Shown one piece after another: positions 51,952-61,858 of a DNA stretch of 64,000 nt. Within the stretch, counting starts at the first letter, position 1. Each line of letters begins with the position of its first letter. The notes beneath the pieces were generated by a model. That model was given only the letters and a program-made list of their open reading frames with translations, had not been told where the DNA came from and did not search any database. A program made the translations under genes and the position numbers. The stretch is from the NCBI GenBank assembly GCA_950054155.1, contig CATLOT010000019.1, positions 1 to 64,000 of the forward strand, written 5' to 3'. The DNA comes from an uncultured Bacteriovoracaceae bacterium (GTDB taxonomy: Bacteria; Bdellovibrionota; Bacteriovoracia; Bacteriovoracales; Bacteriovoracaceae).

Positions 51952-54900
51952 CTAACATGGAACAATTTGCTCAGCAATTCTTTGGCAAAACTCTATAAAG
52001 TTATCTTGGTTGAGCTGCTTCTTGCTCTTATAAAGGACCTTATAATCCGGACTAAAATGGTAGAGGTTTGGTTGAGAGAGGAAGGTCTGAGCAACTTTTC
52101 CTGCAAGCTCGGTATTCTTATCTAGCATCGCTTTATCAAATTGCAGACTGATACTCATATTGTTGAGTTGAACAGTCGTGATTCCACAATTTGCTAGAAT
52201 GATTCTGGCTTGGAGAAGAATAGAGAGGTTTTTGAGTTCAATGGGAAGCGGTCCATAGACATCTTTAAGTTCGTCAAGAATTTCTTCAAGTTGCGCTTTT
52301 GTTCCTGTATTCGAAAGCCTCTTATATTGGCGGAGTCTTTCTGAAGAATCCTCAATATAATGATTTGGGATATAGCTTGGAAAGGGTGAAGTAATCTCGA
52401 TGTTTTTGTTAAAGGCTTTCTTTTCCCCTTTTAATTCACGAATAGCATCCTGAAGAAGCTCCATATAAAGTTCCAGTCCAATAGCCTCAATGTGGCCTGA
52501 TTGGCTTGCACCTAGAATATCCCCAGCTCCTCTAATCTCAAGGTCACTTGAAGCAATATTAAATCCACTCCCCATTTCTGCATACATTTGAAGGGCCTTA
52601 AGTCTTTTTTCAGCGACATTAGAGAGGTTTCTGTCACTGGGGATCACAAAGTAGGCATAGGCCTTCTTGTCAGAGCGACCGATTCTTCCTCTAAGTTGAT
52701 GGAGCTGACTAAGGCCATAAGTGTCAGCACGATCGACAATCATGGTATTAGCGTTGGGTATATCAATACCTGATTCAATGATTGTTGTTGCTAAGAGAAT
52801 TTGAAAATCCCCTTTATAAAATGATTGAATTCTCTTTTCCAACTCCTTCTCAGGAAGTTGCCCATGGCCAATGACTAAAGAGGCTTCTGGAACTAGGTCT
52901 TTAATGCGAGCAGCATATTCTTCAATATCATTCACTTTATTGTGAACAATAAAAACCTGCCCTCCCCTTTTTAACTCTTTTCGGATTGCCGTTTGTAGGG
53001 TGAGGGCATCTTCTTTAATGATATAGCTTTTAATAGACTGCCTCTTTGGAGGGGCGGTCTTTATAAGACTAAGGTCTCGAAGACCCAAAAAACTAAGTTG
53101 CAATGTCCTCGGAATTGGTGTCGCTGTTAAAGTTAAAAAGTCCACATTGGACTTAAGAAGTTTAAGCTTTTCTTTGTGATTAACACCGAAGCGTTGTTCT
53201 TCATCAACTACGACCAGACCAAGATCATTAAATTTAACTTTATCGCTTAAAAGCTTATGAGTTCCGATAAGAATATCGATTTTTCCTTCAGCCAGTCGCT
53301 CTAAAATTTCTTTTGTTTCTTTGGCACTTTTAAAGCGGCTCACAAACTCGACGTTTACCGGAAAATCTTTAAGACGCTTTTTAAAACTATTGTAATGTTG
53401 AAGGGCTAAAATGGTTGTTGGTACTAAGACAGCTACTTGCTTGTGATCAAGGACTGCTTTAAAGGCAGCACGGATAGCAACCTCTGTTTTACCAAAGCCA
53501 ACATCACCACAGACGAGATGATCCATGGGTCTAGCTCTTTGCATGTCTTCAAGAACATTCTCGATCGCCTTTGTTTGATCGGGCGTTTCTTGAAAGTCGA
53601 AGGCGAGCTCAAATTCTCTATAATCATGATCAGGAGGAGAAAAACTAAAGGCTTGTGCTGACTCTCTCTCCGCTTGCAACTTAAGAAGGTCAAAAGCAAG
53701 TTTCTTTACCGATTGACTTGCCCGTTTTTTAAGAGCGCTAAATTTATTTGTACGAAGAGAATCAACCTTTAACCCCGCAACAGAGTTTGCGTGTTTTTGA
53801 ATAAGATTCATCTTGTAGACAGGAACATAGACCTTATCTTTTCCGGAGTATTCAATAACAAGGAAGTCAGATTTATCTTCGGAAAGATCAAGACTTTGAA
53901 GGCCTAAGTACTTCCCTACACCATGGTCACTGTGAATGACATAGTCACCTTCACTAAGCGTTGCAATTTGCTCGGCAAAGAGATCGAGATCTTTTTGAGA
54001 AACCTGTTTGACCTTTTTCTTTTTGATAGAAAAAAGGTCTCCTTCGGTAAGAAGCAGAAGTTTTTCATTCTGATAGAAGGCTCCCCTTTCTAAAGGAAAG
54101 GCGTCATATTTGATTTTATTAACAATACTTTTAGGAACTTCAAAAACATCTAAGTAGTGAAGAAATTCATCTTTACTCGCTTTGGTACTGTGAAAAAAAA
54201 TAATTTCTCCAGTAGTAGCAAAGTCTTTCGAGATTTTTTCGAAGATCTCTTTGAGATAGGTACTCTTATTAAGATCTTTTTTTAGACTAGCTTCAAAATA
54301 TTGATTAAAAGGAGTGAGAAAAACTTCTAATTTATTCTCTTCGTGATTGAGGTCTACAGCAATATCAAGTTCGTTGATTGAAGTGACCTGGTCATCGTTT
54401 AGCTTTTGAATGAGGCCGTCATAAAAAAGATTCTCTGGTCCAGGCAAAAGGGAGTCACTATTAGGGTCGTCCTTACTGAATTCAAATTCTTCATTGAGTT
54501 CATGAAGAAACCCTTCCCAATTTTCAAGGGTTGTAAAACTATCAAAGAGATGAACCTGAAACTTATCTTTTTCTAAGTAGTCGAATAAGGAATTATGCTC
54601 TTGGGTAAAAAGAGGAAGATAGGCAGCATAACCGTCAAAGAGAAAACCATCGGAAACACTCGCTAAAATTCTTTTTCTTTTATCAAATTTCTCTCTTTGT
54701 GAAGTTGGAGGCATGGGAACTTGAGAGCGAAGATTTGTTGAGTAATCAGGACTACAAAATACTCGAGGTGTTGCTCCGACATGAAGACTTTCTACAGGAA
54801 AATCTCTCTTCGTTTTTCTCGTCTCTGCATCGATGAGAAAAATTTCTTCAATCATGTCATCAAAGTAATGAAGACGAATGGGAGGATGATTGATGGGATA

Positions 54901-55443
54901 AAGATCAAAAATTTCACCCTTATTAGAAAAGGTCCCCGGCTCTTCAACAGTAATAGAGTTTTGATAGCCAAGAGCAACAAGCTTTCCCTTAAGCTGATCG
55001 GGACTGATAATGTCACTAAGCTCAATTTGCAGACCAATCGTTTTTAATAATTCTTTTGTAGGCACCTTTTGGTGAATGGCCTCCATAGTTGTGACGATAA
55101 AGCGGTCTTTGTTGTTTTGCGTTAGACTATTGAGTGTGTAAAATCTTTCTGTGGCCACCCTTTCTGATGCAACGTGGCCACCATAGGGTGAATGATCAAA
55201 GCCAGGGTAAAGGTAGACTTTTTCTTTACCAAAACTGTATTGCGCAAGGTCAAAAATCTTTTCCGCTGCCTCGAGATCACTCGCGATTAACACATGACTC
55301 GACTTGTCTTGGGAAAAAATATTGAAAATTTGGTCTTTAAGAAAAAAAAGATATTGAGACGCAGTGAGCCCTTTAATGGTGACGCCACGTTTTTCAATCT
55401 TATGTGTATCTTTTACGCGTTGAGCAAGCGTTTTTAAAACCAT
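51952..55443 (-). CDS. mfd: Transcription-repair coupling factor Mfd
   Basis: 1163 residues. N-terminal UvrB-like region (YLYPGFDHSPYGG), RNA-polymerase-interacting domain (EGDYVIHSDHGVGKYLGL), then the SF2 translocase with Walker A GDVGFGKTEVA near residue 648 and VVVDEEQRFGV, and the C-terminal TRCF domain. It removes stalled RNA polymerase and recruits UvrA, which is encoded nearby. 64 bases separate it from the parvulin gene. Confidence 0.97.
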   Translation of the reverse strand: MVLKTLAQRVKDTHKIEKRGVTIKGLTASQYLFFLKDQIFNIFSQDKSSHVLIASDLEAAEKIFDLAQYSFGKEKVYLYPGFDHSPYGGHVASERVATERFYTLNSLTQNNKDRFIVTTMEAIHQKVPTKELLKTIGLQIELSDIISPDQLKGKLVALGYQNSITVEEPGTFSNKGEIFDLYPINHPPIRLHYFDDMIEEIFLIDAETRKTKRDFPVESLHVGATPRVFCSPDYSTNLRSQVPMPPTSQREKFDKRKRILASVSDGFLFDGYAAYLPLFTQEHNSLFDYLEKDKFQVHLFDSFTTLENWEGFLHELNEEFEFSKDDPNSDSLLPGPENLFYDGLIQKLNDDQVTSINELDIAVDLNHEENKLEVFLTPFNQYFEASLKKDLNKSTYLKEIFEKISKDFATTGEIIFFHSTKASKDEFLHYLDVFEVPKSIVNKIKYDAFPLERGAFYQNEKLLLLTEGDLFSIKKKKVKQVSQKDLDLFAEQIATLSEGDYVIHSDHGVGKYLGLQSLDLSEDKSDFLVIEYSGKDKVYVPVYKMNLIQKHANSVAGLKVDSLRTNKFSALKKRASQSVKKLAFDLLKLQAERESAQAFSFSPPDHDYREFELAFDFQETPDQTKAIENVLEDMQRARPMDHLVCGDVGFGKTEVAIRAAFKAVLDHKQVAVLVPTTILALQHYNSFKKRLKDFPVNVEFVSRFKSAKETKEILERLAEGKIDILIGTHKLLSDKVKFNDLGLVVVDEEQRFGVNHKEKLKLLKSNVDFLTLTATPIPRTLQLSFLGLRDLSLIKTAPPKRQSIKSYIIKEDALTLQTAIRKELKRGGQVFIVHNKVNDIEEYAARIKDLVPEASLVIGHGQLPEKELEKRIQSFYKGDFQILLATTIIESGIDIPNANTMIVDRADTYGLSQLHQLRGRIGRSDKKAYAYFVIPSDRNLSNVAEKRLKALQMYAEMGSGFNIASSDLEIRGAGDILGASQSGHIEAIGLELYMELLQDAIRELKGEKKAFNKNIEITSPFPSYIPNHYIEDSSERLRQYKRLSNTGTKAQLEEILDELKDVYGPLPIELKNLSILLQARIILANCGITTVQLNNMSISLQFDKAMLDKNTELAGKVAQTFLSQPNLYHFSPDYKVLYKSKKQLNQDNFIEFCQRIAEQIVPC

Positions 55444-55592
55444 TTTCTAATAACCTTTTATTTAAAAAAATGAGTGTCTCACTATCCCTAAATCAACTCC
55501 ATTAAAAAAGCCATTTCAAAATGTTTCCAATATGTTAACATTCGTGTAAATTTTTGAAGCTTTCATCCCAATAATAAACGGAGTTCCAGCAA

Positions 55593-56036
55593 ATGACGTC
55601 GTACACTTTAGACGTATACATGCCGGTGATCATCCTTATGGCGTTTGCCATAGGGTTAGTTCTAATTTCGGTATTTGTCGCACAGATTCTAAGACCCTTT
55701 AAACCTAATGCGCTTAAAGAGCAGGCGTATGAATGTGGTGAGGAACCAGTCGGTACAGCGTGGTCTAACTTCAACGTTAGATTCTATGTTGTGTCTCTTA
55801 TCTTCATTGTTTTCGATGTTGAAGGTGCTCTTATGTTCCCCGTCGCTTCTATTTATAGAAAGTTCGTTGAAATCGGTGAAGGAGCAGTCCTGGTAGGTTC
55901 ACTCCTTGTTTTCATTTCAGTTCTCGTTGTAGGAATTGTTTACTGTTGGGCAAAGGGTGACCTTGATTGGGTTCGTTCTTTCCAACTTAGTGATGAACAA
56001 ATTAATCAATTAAAAGGCATTGAGGAGAAGGCATGA
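55593..56036 (+). CDS. nuoA: NADH-quinone oxidoreductase subunit A
   Basis: 147 residues, three helices. YECGEEPVGTAWSNFNVRFY and IVFDVEGALMFP are the A-subunit hallmarks. GGAG precedes the ATG. First gene of the nuo membrane operon; nuoH starts before its stop (four-base overlap). Confidence 0.95.
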   Translation: MTSYTLDVYMPVIILMAFAIGLVLISVFVAQILRPFKPNALKEQAYECGEEPVGTAWSNFNVRFYVVSLIFIVFDVEGALMFPVASIYRKFVEIGEGAVLVGSLLVFISVLVVGIVYCWAKGDLDWVRSFQLSDEQINQLKGIEEKA

Positions 56037-57232
56037 GTCCCTCTGTAAACGAATACGTAAATCAGTTTGAAATTCATCAGAAATTAGTCGCTATGGTAAG
56101 CGACTTTTTGGGTTTTGATGCTTCAGGATTGATGGCCTTCTTGGTCTTCGCAGTTACAGCTTTTGCAATTGTAAATGTTATGGCCCTTATCGGTGGTCTT
56201 GGAACCTATGCTGAAAGAAAGATTTCTGCAGACATTCAATTAAGACAAGGCCCAAACCGCGTTGGACCTTACGGTATCCTTCAGTTTCTTGCTGATGGTG
56301 TAAAGATGATTATGAAAGAGACGATTTATCCTGCTCAAGCGGATAGAGCTCTCTTCAACCTAGCTCCGGTTCTTGCCCTTCTTGGTGTTTTTGCCACACT
56401 AGCCGTTGTTCCCTTTTCATCAGGCTTTACTCTCGCAAACTTAAATGTAGGTGTTTTCTACCTTATAGGTGTTGGTTCTCTTGTTGGTGTTGCTGTCTTC
56501 TTAGGTGGGTATGCAGCCAACTCAAAATGGTCAATGCTTGGAGGTATGCGTGGTGCCTCTCAGATTATTAGTTATGAAGTACCTGTAACAATAACAACAC
56601 TCAGTATCGTTCTTCTTGCTGGTGGTCTTAGCTTTGGTCACTTTGTTGAGAATCAGGGAGGTTTTCCTCACGAATGGTTTATTTTTCATAACCCATTCAC
56701 GTTTATTGGTTTCTTTGTTTTCTTTGTAGGGATGCTCGCTGAGACAAACAGAGCCCCCTTTGATCTCCCTGAAGCGGAATCGGAGCTTGTTTCTGGTTAC
56801 CACACTGAATATACAGGTATGAGGTTTGGTCTCTTTGCTCTTGCAGAATATATCGAAGTATTCGTTCTCTGTGGTGTTGCCGTTGCTGCTTTCCTTGGTG
56901 GTTATAAGGTTCCATTCGACCTTGGAAACGGGGTTATCTTTGTTGAGAAGCTAGGGCTTCCAGCAATCATCGGGAAAAATATCGGTCAAGTTCTTCAGCT
57001 TGGCTCTTTCGTAACGAAGACACTTGCACTTTATTATGTCGTAATTTGGGTTCGTTGGACTTTTCCAAGAATCAGAGTCGATCAAGTGATGACAATCTGT
57101 TGGAAATATCTTACTCCAATCGCACTTTTTAATTTAATTGGCGTTGTCTTTTGGATGTACGCATTTGATAACCAATCACTTTGGGAAATTCTTAGCCACT
57201 TAGGCGGTGGTTCACACGGTGGGCACCACTAA
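56033..57232 (+). CDS. nuoH: NADH-quinone oxidoreductase subunit H
   Basis: 399 residues. The quinone-tunnel motifs are intact: AERKISADIQLRQGPNRVGPYG (in part: RQGPNRVGPYGILQFLADG) and AETNRAPFDLPEAESELVSG. Eight or nine helices. It ends in a His-rich tail (GGGSHGGHH). It links the membrane arm to the quinone site. nuoB, C, D, E, F, G and I are not in the operon here. Confidence 0.97.
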   Translation: MSPSVNEYVNQFEIHQKLVAMVSDFLGFDASGLMAFLVFAVTAFAIVNVMALIGGLGTYAERKISADIQLRQGPNRVGPYGILQFLADGVKMIMKETIYPAQADRALFNLAPVLALLGVFATLAVVPFSSGFTLANLNVGVFYLIGVGSLVGVAVFLGGYAANSKWSMLGGMRGASQIISYEVPVTITTLSIVLLAGGLSFGHFVENQGGFPHEWFIFHNPFTFIGFFVFFVGMLAETNRAPFDLPEAESELVSGYHTEYTGMRFGLFALAEYIEVFVLCGVAVAAFLGGYKVPFDLGNGVIFVEKLGLPAIIGKNIGQVLQLGSFVTKTLALYYVVIWVRWTFPRIRVDQVMTICWKYLTPIALFNLIGVVFWMYAFDNQSLWEILSHLGGGSHGGHH

Positions 57233-57248
57233 GAGCGGAGTTTAAATT

Positions 57249-57776
57249 ATGTTTAATGATACCTTTTTCTTACTTTCTGCAGGCTTAACCCTTGCTGGTG
57301 CATTAGGGGTTGTTTTCACTAAGAACCTTATGCACGCATGTGTAATGTTACTGGGAACACTCTTTGGTGTTGCTGGTCTTTACGCTTGTATTGGAGCTGA
57401 TTTTTTAGCGGCATCCCAACTTGTTATTTATGCTGGCGGTGTTGTCATTCTGATGCTCTTTGCTGTGATGCTCACTGGCGGAAGCTCAGACCAGGCTAAC
57501 AAGTTTGGTATTGAGAAGATCGCCGGTATGGGAAATACCAAAACATATATTTTCGCAGGTGTGTCAGTTGCTGTTATTTCTTTGACTCTATTAAAGATAA
57601 TGGCTGGTTATATGAAAACTTTCGAGCAAGGTGAACTTCCTCCTTTAACATCAACTGTTGAGGAAATTGGAACATTGCTTGTAACTGACCACGTTTTAGC
57701 TTTCGAAATTTCATCAATTCTTCTTCTCGGCGCTCTTGTTGGAGCTGCTGCGATTGCAAGACCAAGAAAAGGATAG
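57249..57776 (+). CDS. nuoJ: NADH-quinone oxidoreductase subunit J
   Basis: 175 residues, five helices. LVIYAGGVVILMLFAVMLTGG and the bend region near AGLYACIGADFLAASQ match NuoJ. It forms the flexible part of the proton path. nuoK follows after eight bases. Confidence 0.94.
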   Translation: MFNDTFFLLSAGLTLAGALGVVFTKNLMHACVMLLGTLFGVAGLYACIGADFLAASQLVIYAGGVVILMLFAVMLTGGSSDQANKFGIEKIAGMGNTKTYIFAGVSVAVISLTLLKIMAGYMKTFEQGELPPLTSTVEEIGTLLVTDHVLAFEISSILLLGALVGAAAIARPRKG

Positions 57777-57784
57777 AGGACACT

Positions 57785-58090
57785 ATGATTTCTTTACCAT
57801 CTTACCTCTTTCTCTCGTTTGCACTCTTCATCGCTGGTATAGCGGTGATGGTTGCGAGAAAAAATATTATTGCCATCATGCTTGGGATTGAGCTCATTCT
57901 TAATAGTGCTGCATTAAACTTTGCTGCCTACACAAGATTTGCTAATGACAATATTGATGGTCATTTGATGAGTCTCTTTATCATTGTTATCGCAGCGGCT
58001 GAAGCAGCAGTTGGCTTGGCAATTGTTATTAGATTCTTCCAGATTAAAGAAACAATACATATCGACGACGCAGCTCAGTTACAGAATTAA
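57785..58090 (+). CDS. nuoK: NADH-quinone oxidoreductase subunit K
   Basis: 101 residues, three helices. Conserved membrane glutamates in MLGIELILNSAALNF and AAAEAAVGLAIVIRFF. It is part of the E-channel of the membrane arm. Confidence 0.96.
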   Translation: MISLPSYLFLSFALFIAGIAVMVARKNIIAIMLGIELILNSAALNFAAYTRFANDNIDGHLMSLFIIVIAAAEAAVGLAIVIRFFQIKETIHIDDAAQLQN

Positions 58091-58099
58091 GGAATAGGA

Positions 58100-60268
58100 A
58101 TGGATTTTACAATTAGTACCGTAGCCCCGATTGTTCTGTTGCCGTTTTTGGCCTTTGCCATCAACGCATTCATTGTAAAAAGGTTTACGACTCTTGGAGT
58201 TATCTTAAGTTGTGCTTCAATCTTAGGATCTTTCTTTTACGCTTCAAGAATCTTTTTTCACTTTCTCAACGTTTATAATACAGACTATGTGATTCATAAG
58301 ACGTTCACTTGGTTTGATCTTTCTTATGGTGAATTCCCATTCAAGCTCGATATGGGTATTTACATCGATAATATGACAGCAACCATGCTCTTTATGGTTA
58401 CTGGTGTTGCTACACTCATTCATATTTTCTCAACTTATTATATGAAAGATGATAAGCGCTACGGTCGCTTCTTCGTTTATCTTTCTCTCTTCACAAGTGC
58501 GATGCTTGCTCTTGTTGTTTCTGAGAACCTCCTCTCTGTCTTTATTTTCTGGGAACTTATGGGCTTTTGTTCATACTCACTCATTGGTTTCTATTACGAG
58601 AAAGAGGGTGCAGGGAACGCGAATATTAAAGCATTTATGACGACAAGGGTTGGAGACGTCTTCTTTCTATTCGGTATTTTGGCTATTTGGTCTGTTGTAG
58701 GAAGCGTGTCTTTTGTTGATATTTACGCTGCTCTTGGCGCGGGTAAATTTAACGGGCTGTACGCTCTTGGAATTCCACTCGCTACCCTAGCTGGTGCTAG
58801 TATCTTTATGGGTACCGTTGGTAAGTCAGCTCAATTCCCTCTTCAGGTATGGCTACCAGATGCGATGTGGGGACCAACTCCATGTTCTGCTCTTATTCAC
58901 GCTGCGACTATGGTTGCTGCTGGTGTTTACCTTTCTCTTCGTTGCTACCCTCTTATGGAAGCGGGTCATTTAACCTATGTGATTGCAACCATCGGTGGGA
59001 TCACGGCATTTGGAGCTGCAACAATCGCATTGGTTCAAACTGATATCAAAGCCGTTCTTGCGTACTCTACAATTTCTCAGCTTGGTTACATGGTTCTTGG
59101 TGTAGGTGTTGGCTCATATAATGCTGCATTTATGCACCTAATTACTCATGCTGTTTTCAAGGCTTGTCTCTTTCTCTCTGCTGGTTCAGTTATCCACTCT
59201 CTTCATGATCATCATACGCATGCTCATGTTCAAGAGATGCCAAGAATGGGCGGCCTTAAAGACAAAATGCCATTCACTTTCCTGGCAATGCTATGCTGTA
59301 CTTTAGCCATTGCTGGAATTCCATTCTTCTCAGGTTTTGTCTCTAAAGATAGAATTCTTGGAGATGCCCTTCTTATGGCCCTTCATAATAAGTGGTACTG
59401 GATTCCAACTGTACTTGGTTTTGGTGGTGCTCTTCTAACAGCCTTCTACATGTTTAGAATGATGTTCTTAACTTTCTTTGGTGAGCCAAGAGATAAAGAC
59501 CTCTATGACCACACTAAGAAAGAAACCCTTAGCTGGAATAGAAATGTCCCCCTTCTTATTCTTTCAGTTTTTACCTTAGGTGTATTCTACGCGGGCTCTC
59601 TAAGTGGCCAGGGTATTGTAAAGGTAGCTCACGAAAAATATGAGTGGTTTCAAACTCTTATAGCTAAGCCTCATGTGGAAACTTTCACAGCGAAGGCACC
59701 TCAAGCTTTTGGATGGACTGACGAAGGGTCAATGACAGTAAGTGAAAAATCTCATTACGATCCAGATCATGGTCTAAGTGAAGAGGAAGCTCATCACGTT
59801 CACCATGTTCATCATATTGGAGCATTGGTTTCAATCGTGATTGCTTTTTCTGGTGTCTTTATCGCCTTCATGATGTACATCACAAGAAAGTGGAACCCTG
59901 GCTTTTGGGTATCCCTCTTTTCGGGTTGGTATAGAGCACTTCAAAATAAATATTACTTTGATGATTTTTATATCAAGGGATTAATTCAAAAGGGTCTAAT
60001 CCCTCTTAATAACCTTCTTGCTTTCATTGATATGGGTATCTATGACAGATATGCAGTTGATGGCTGGGAGAAGGTAAACCGCGCAATGTTCACGATGGCG
60101 AAGTGGTTCGACAATATTATTGTTGATACAGTCGCCGTCGATGGAACAGGTGCAAGCGTACGCTTTTTTAACGTAATCCTAAGAACGATCCAGTCAGGTA
60201 AAATTCAATTTTACTTCATCATGATCATTCTTGTGCTTACTGGATATATTTGGACTTTAAATATTTAA
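58100..60268 (+). CDS. nuoL: NADH-quinone oxidoreductase subunit L
   Basis: 722 residues, antiporter-like. VGKSAQFPLQVWLPDAM with the pump lysine near residue 241; ISQLGYMVLGVGVGSYNAA and HLITHAVFKACLFL follow. A His-rich loop (HHVHHVHHIG, near residue 566) precedes the long C-terminal lateral helix region. It is the distal proton pump. Confidence 0.96.
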   Translation: MDFTISTVAPIVLLPFLAFAINAFIVKRFTTLGVILSCASILGSFFYASRIFFHFLNVYNTDYVIHKTFTWFDLSYGEFPFKLDMGIYIDNMTATMLFMVTGVATLIHIFSTYYMKDDKRYGRFFVYLSLFTSAMLALVVSENLLSVFIFWELMGFCSYSLIGFYYEKEGAGNANIKAFMTTRVGDVFFLFGILAIWSVVGSVSFVDIYAALGAGKFNGLYALGIPLATLAGASIFMGTVGKSAQFPLQVWLPDAMWGPTPCSALIHAATMVAAGVYLSLRCYPLMEAGHLTYVIATIGGITAFGAATIALVQTDIKAVLAYSTISQLGYMVLGVGVGSYNAAFMHLITHAVFKACLFLSAGSVIHSLHDHHTHAHVQEMPRMGGLKDKMPFTFLAMLCCTLAIAGIPFFSGFVSKDRILGDALLMALHNKWYWIPTVLGFGGALLTAFYMFRMMFLTFFGEPRDKDLYDHTKKETLSWNRNVPLLILSVFTLGVFYAGSLSGQGIVKVAHEKYEWFQTLIAKPHVETFTAKAPQAFGWTDEGSMTVSEKSHYDPDHGLSEEEAHHVHHVHHIGALVSIVIAFSGVFIAFMMYITRKWNPGFWVSLFSGWYRALQNKYYFDDFYIKGLIQKGLIPLNNLLAFIDMGIYDRYAVDGWEKVNRAMFTMAKWFDNIIVDTVAVDGTGASVRFFNVILRTIQSGKIQFYFIMIILVLTGYIWTLNI

Positions 60269-60306
60269 ACTAACTTGTTGTATATAGCAGAGAAAGGAGA
60301 AACTCC

Positions 60307-61836
60307 GTGCAGTCATCTAACCTTTTAAATTGGATCCTATGGACGCCCTTTATTGGTGTGATTGTTACCCTTTTGCTTCCTAAAGCAAAAGAGAACATGA
60401 TTCGTTTTTGGGCACTCATTAACACAGCCGTCACTTTTATTCTGACTTTGGTTCTTTATTCAAAGTTTGATGTGACAACTCCAGGCATGCAGGAAGCCTT
60501 TAATGTGAAAATCCCATGGATTAGTAGCTTTAATATCTTCTATAGCCTTGGTGTAGATGGAATCTCTCTACCGATGACGGTTTTGACGGGACTTCTCTTC
60601 TTCCTTTGTGTTCTGTCTTCATGGACGGTAAGTAAGCAAGTTAAAGGTTACTTTGCTCTCTTCCTCTTTCTCCAGTCGACAGTATTCGGTGTCTTCTTCG
60701 CAATGGACTTCTTCCTCTTCTATGTTTACTGGGAAGTTATGCTTATTCCTATGTTCTTCCTTATTGGAATCTGGGGTGGAGAAAATAGAGAGTACGCAGC
60801 TGTTAAATTCTTTCTCTATACGTTCTTTGGTTCAATCCTCATGCTTGTTGGTATGGTTGCTCTTTACTACGCATCAGGAAAAGGTGTTGATAGTTTCAGC
60901 ATTCTTGCTCTTCAGGGTGGTAAATTTAAGAGTCTTCAGCTTGAAATGTTTGGGACAACTTTTAGTTTCTCTAAGCTTTTCTTTATTTTCCTTTTCATCG
61001 GTTTTGCGATCAAGGTTCCAGTATTTCCTTTCCATACTTGGCTTCCACACGCACACGTTCAGGCACCTACTGCAGTATCAGTTATCCTCGCGGGTGTTCT
61101 TCTTAAGATGGGAACTTACGGTTTCTTAAGAATTGCTTATCCAATCTTTCCAAGTGCCTCAGTTTACTTCTCGGATGCAATTGCGTGGCTTGGTCTAATA
61201 AATGTCATTTATGGAGCTTTCTGCGCGATGGCCCAGACAGATGTTAAAAAGCTTGTTGCATACTCTTCGGTATCTCACATGGGCTTTGTTATGCTTGGTC
61301 TTGCCGCTATGACTGTTACTGGCATGAATGGTGCTGTTCTTCAGATGTTCAACCACGGAACTTCAACAGCGATGATGTTCCTCCTTATTGGTATTCTTTA
61401 CGAGCGTTCACACCACAGATGGATTGTACGTCCAGATGGTTCAAAAGGTTTTGGTGGTCTTTACACTCAACTACCAAAGTTCTCTATTGTCTTCATCATC
61501 GCGATGTTTGCATCAATGGGTCTACCAGGTCTATCAGGATTTATTTCTGAAGCCCTTATCTTCCTAGGGATCTATGAGCGTTTCACAACTATCACTGTGC
61601 TAGCTCTTATTGGTCTTCTCCTTGGTGCTGCTTACCTTCTTTGGATGTTCAAGAGAATGTTCTTTGGTGATGTTATCGAAGAATGTAAATCATATACGGA
61701 TATGAATGCTCGTGAGATCGCCTACATGGTTCCTCTTTGTATTGCAGTAATTGTTTTTGGGATTTACCCAGCTCCGATTCTCAATGTAATGAGAGCCTCA
61801 GTTGGAAATCTTGTTAGCATGCTTTCAATGTACTAA
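60307..61836 (+). CDS. nuoM: NADH-quinone oxidoreductase subunit M
   Basis: 509 residues from a GTG start with AGGAG upstream. Antiporter-like: FYVYWEVMLIPMFFLIGIWGG with the conserved Glu, VFPFHTWLPHAHVQAPTAVS, and SSVSHMGFVMLGLAA. It is the second pump subunit. Confidence 0.97.
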   Translation: MQSSNLLNWILWTPFIGVIVTLLLPKAKENMIRFWALINTAVTFILTLVLYSKFDVTTPGMQEAFNVKIPWISSFNIFYSLGVDGISLPMTVLTGLLFFLCVLSSWTVSKQVKGYFALFLFLQSTVFGVFFAMDFFLFYVYWEVMLIPMFFLIGIWGGENREYAAVKFFLYTFFGSILMLVGMVALYYASGKGVDSFSILALQGGKFKSLQLEMFGTTFSFSKLFFIFLFIGFAIKVPVFPFHTWLPHAHVQAPTAVSVILAGVLLKMGTYGFLRIAYPIFPSASVYFSDAIAWLGLINVIYGAFCAMAQTDVKKLVAYSSVSHMGFVMLGLAAMTVTGMNGAVLQMFNHGTSTAMMFLLIGILYERSHHRWIVRPDGSKGFGGLYTQLPKFSIVFIIAMFASMGLPGLSGFISEALIFLGIYERFTTITVLALIGLLLGAAYLLWMFKRMFFGDVIEECKSYTDMNAREIAYMVPLCIAVIVFGIYPAPILNVMRASVGNLVSMLSMY

Positions 61837-61858
61837 TTAAAAGAATAGGACTAAAAAA

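Noticed and set aside
55524-55552. Promoter for the nuo operon (TTTCCA, 17 bases, TAAATT)
   Set aside because: Both hexamers are weak, so I could not support it over chance.
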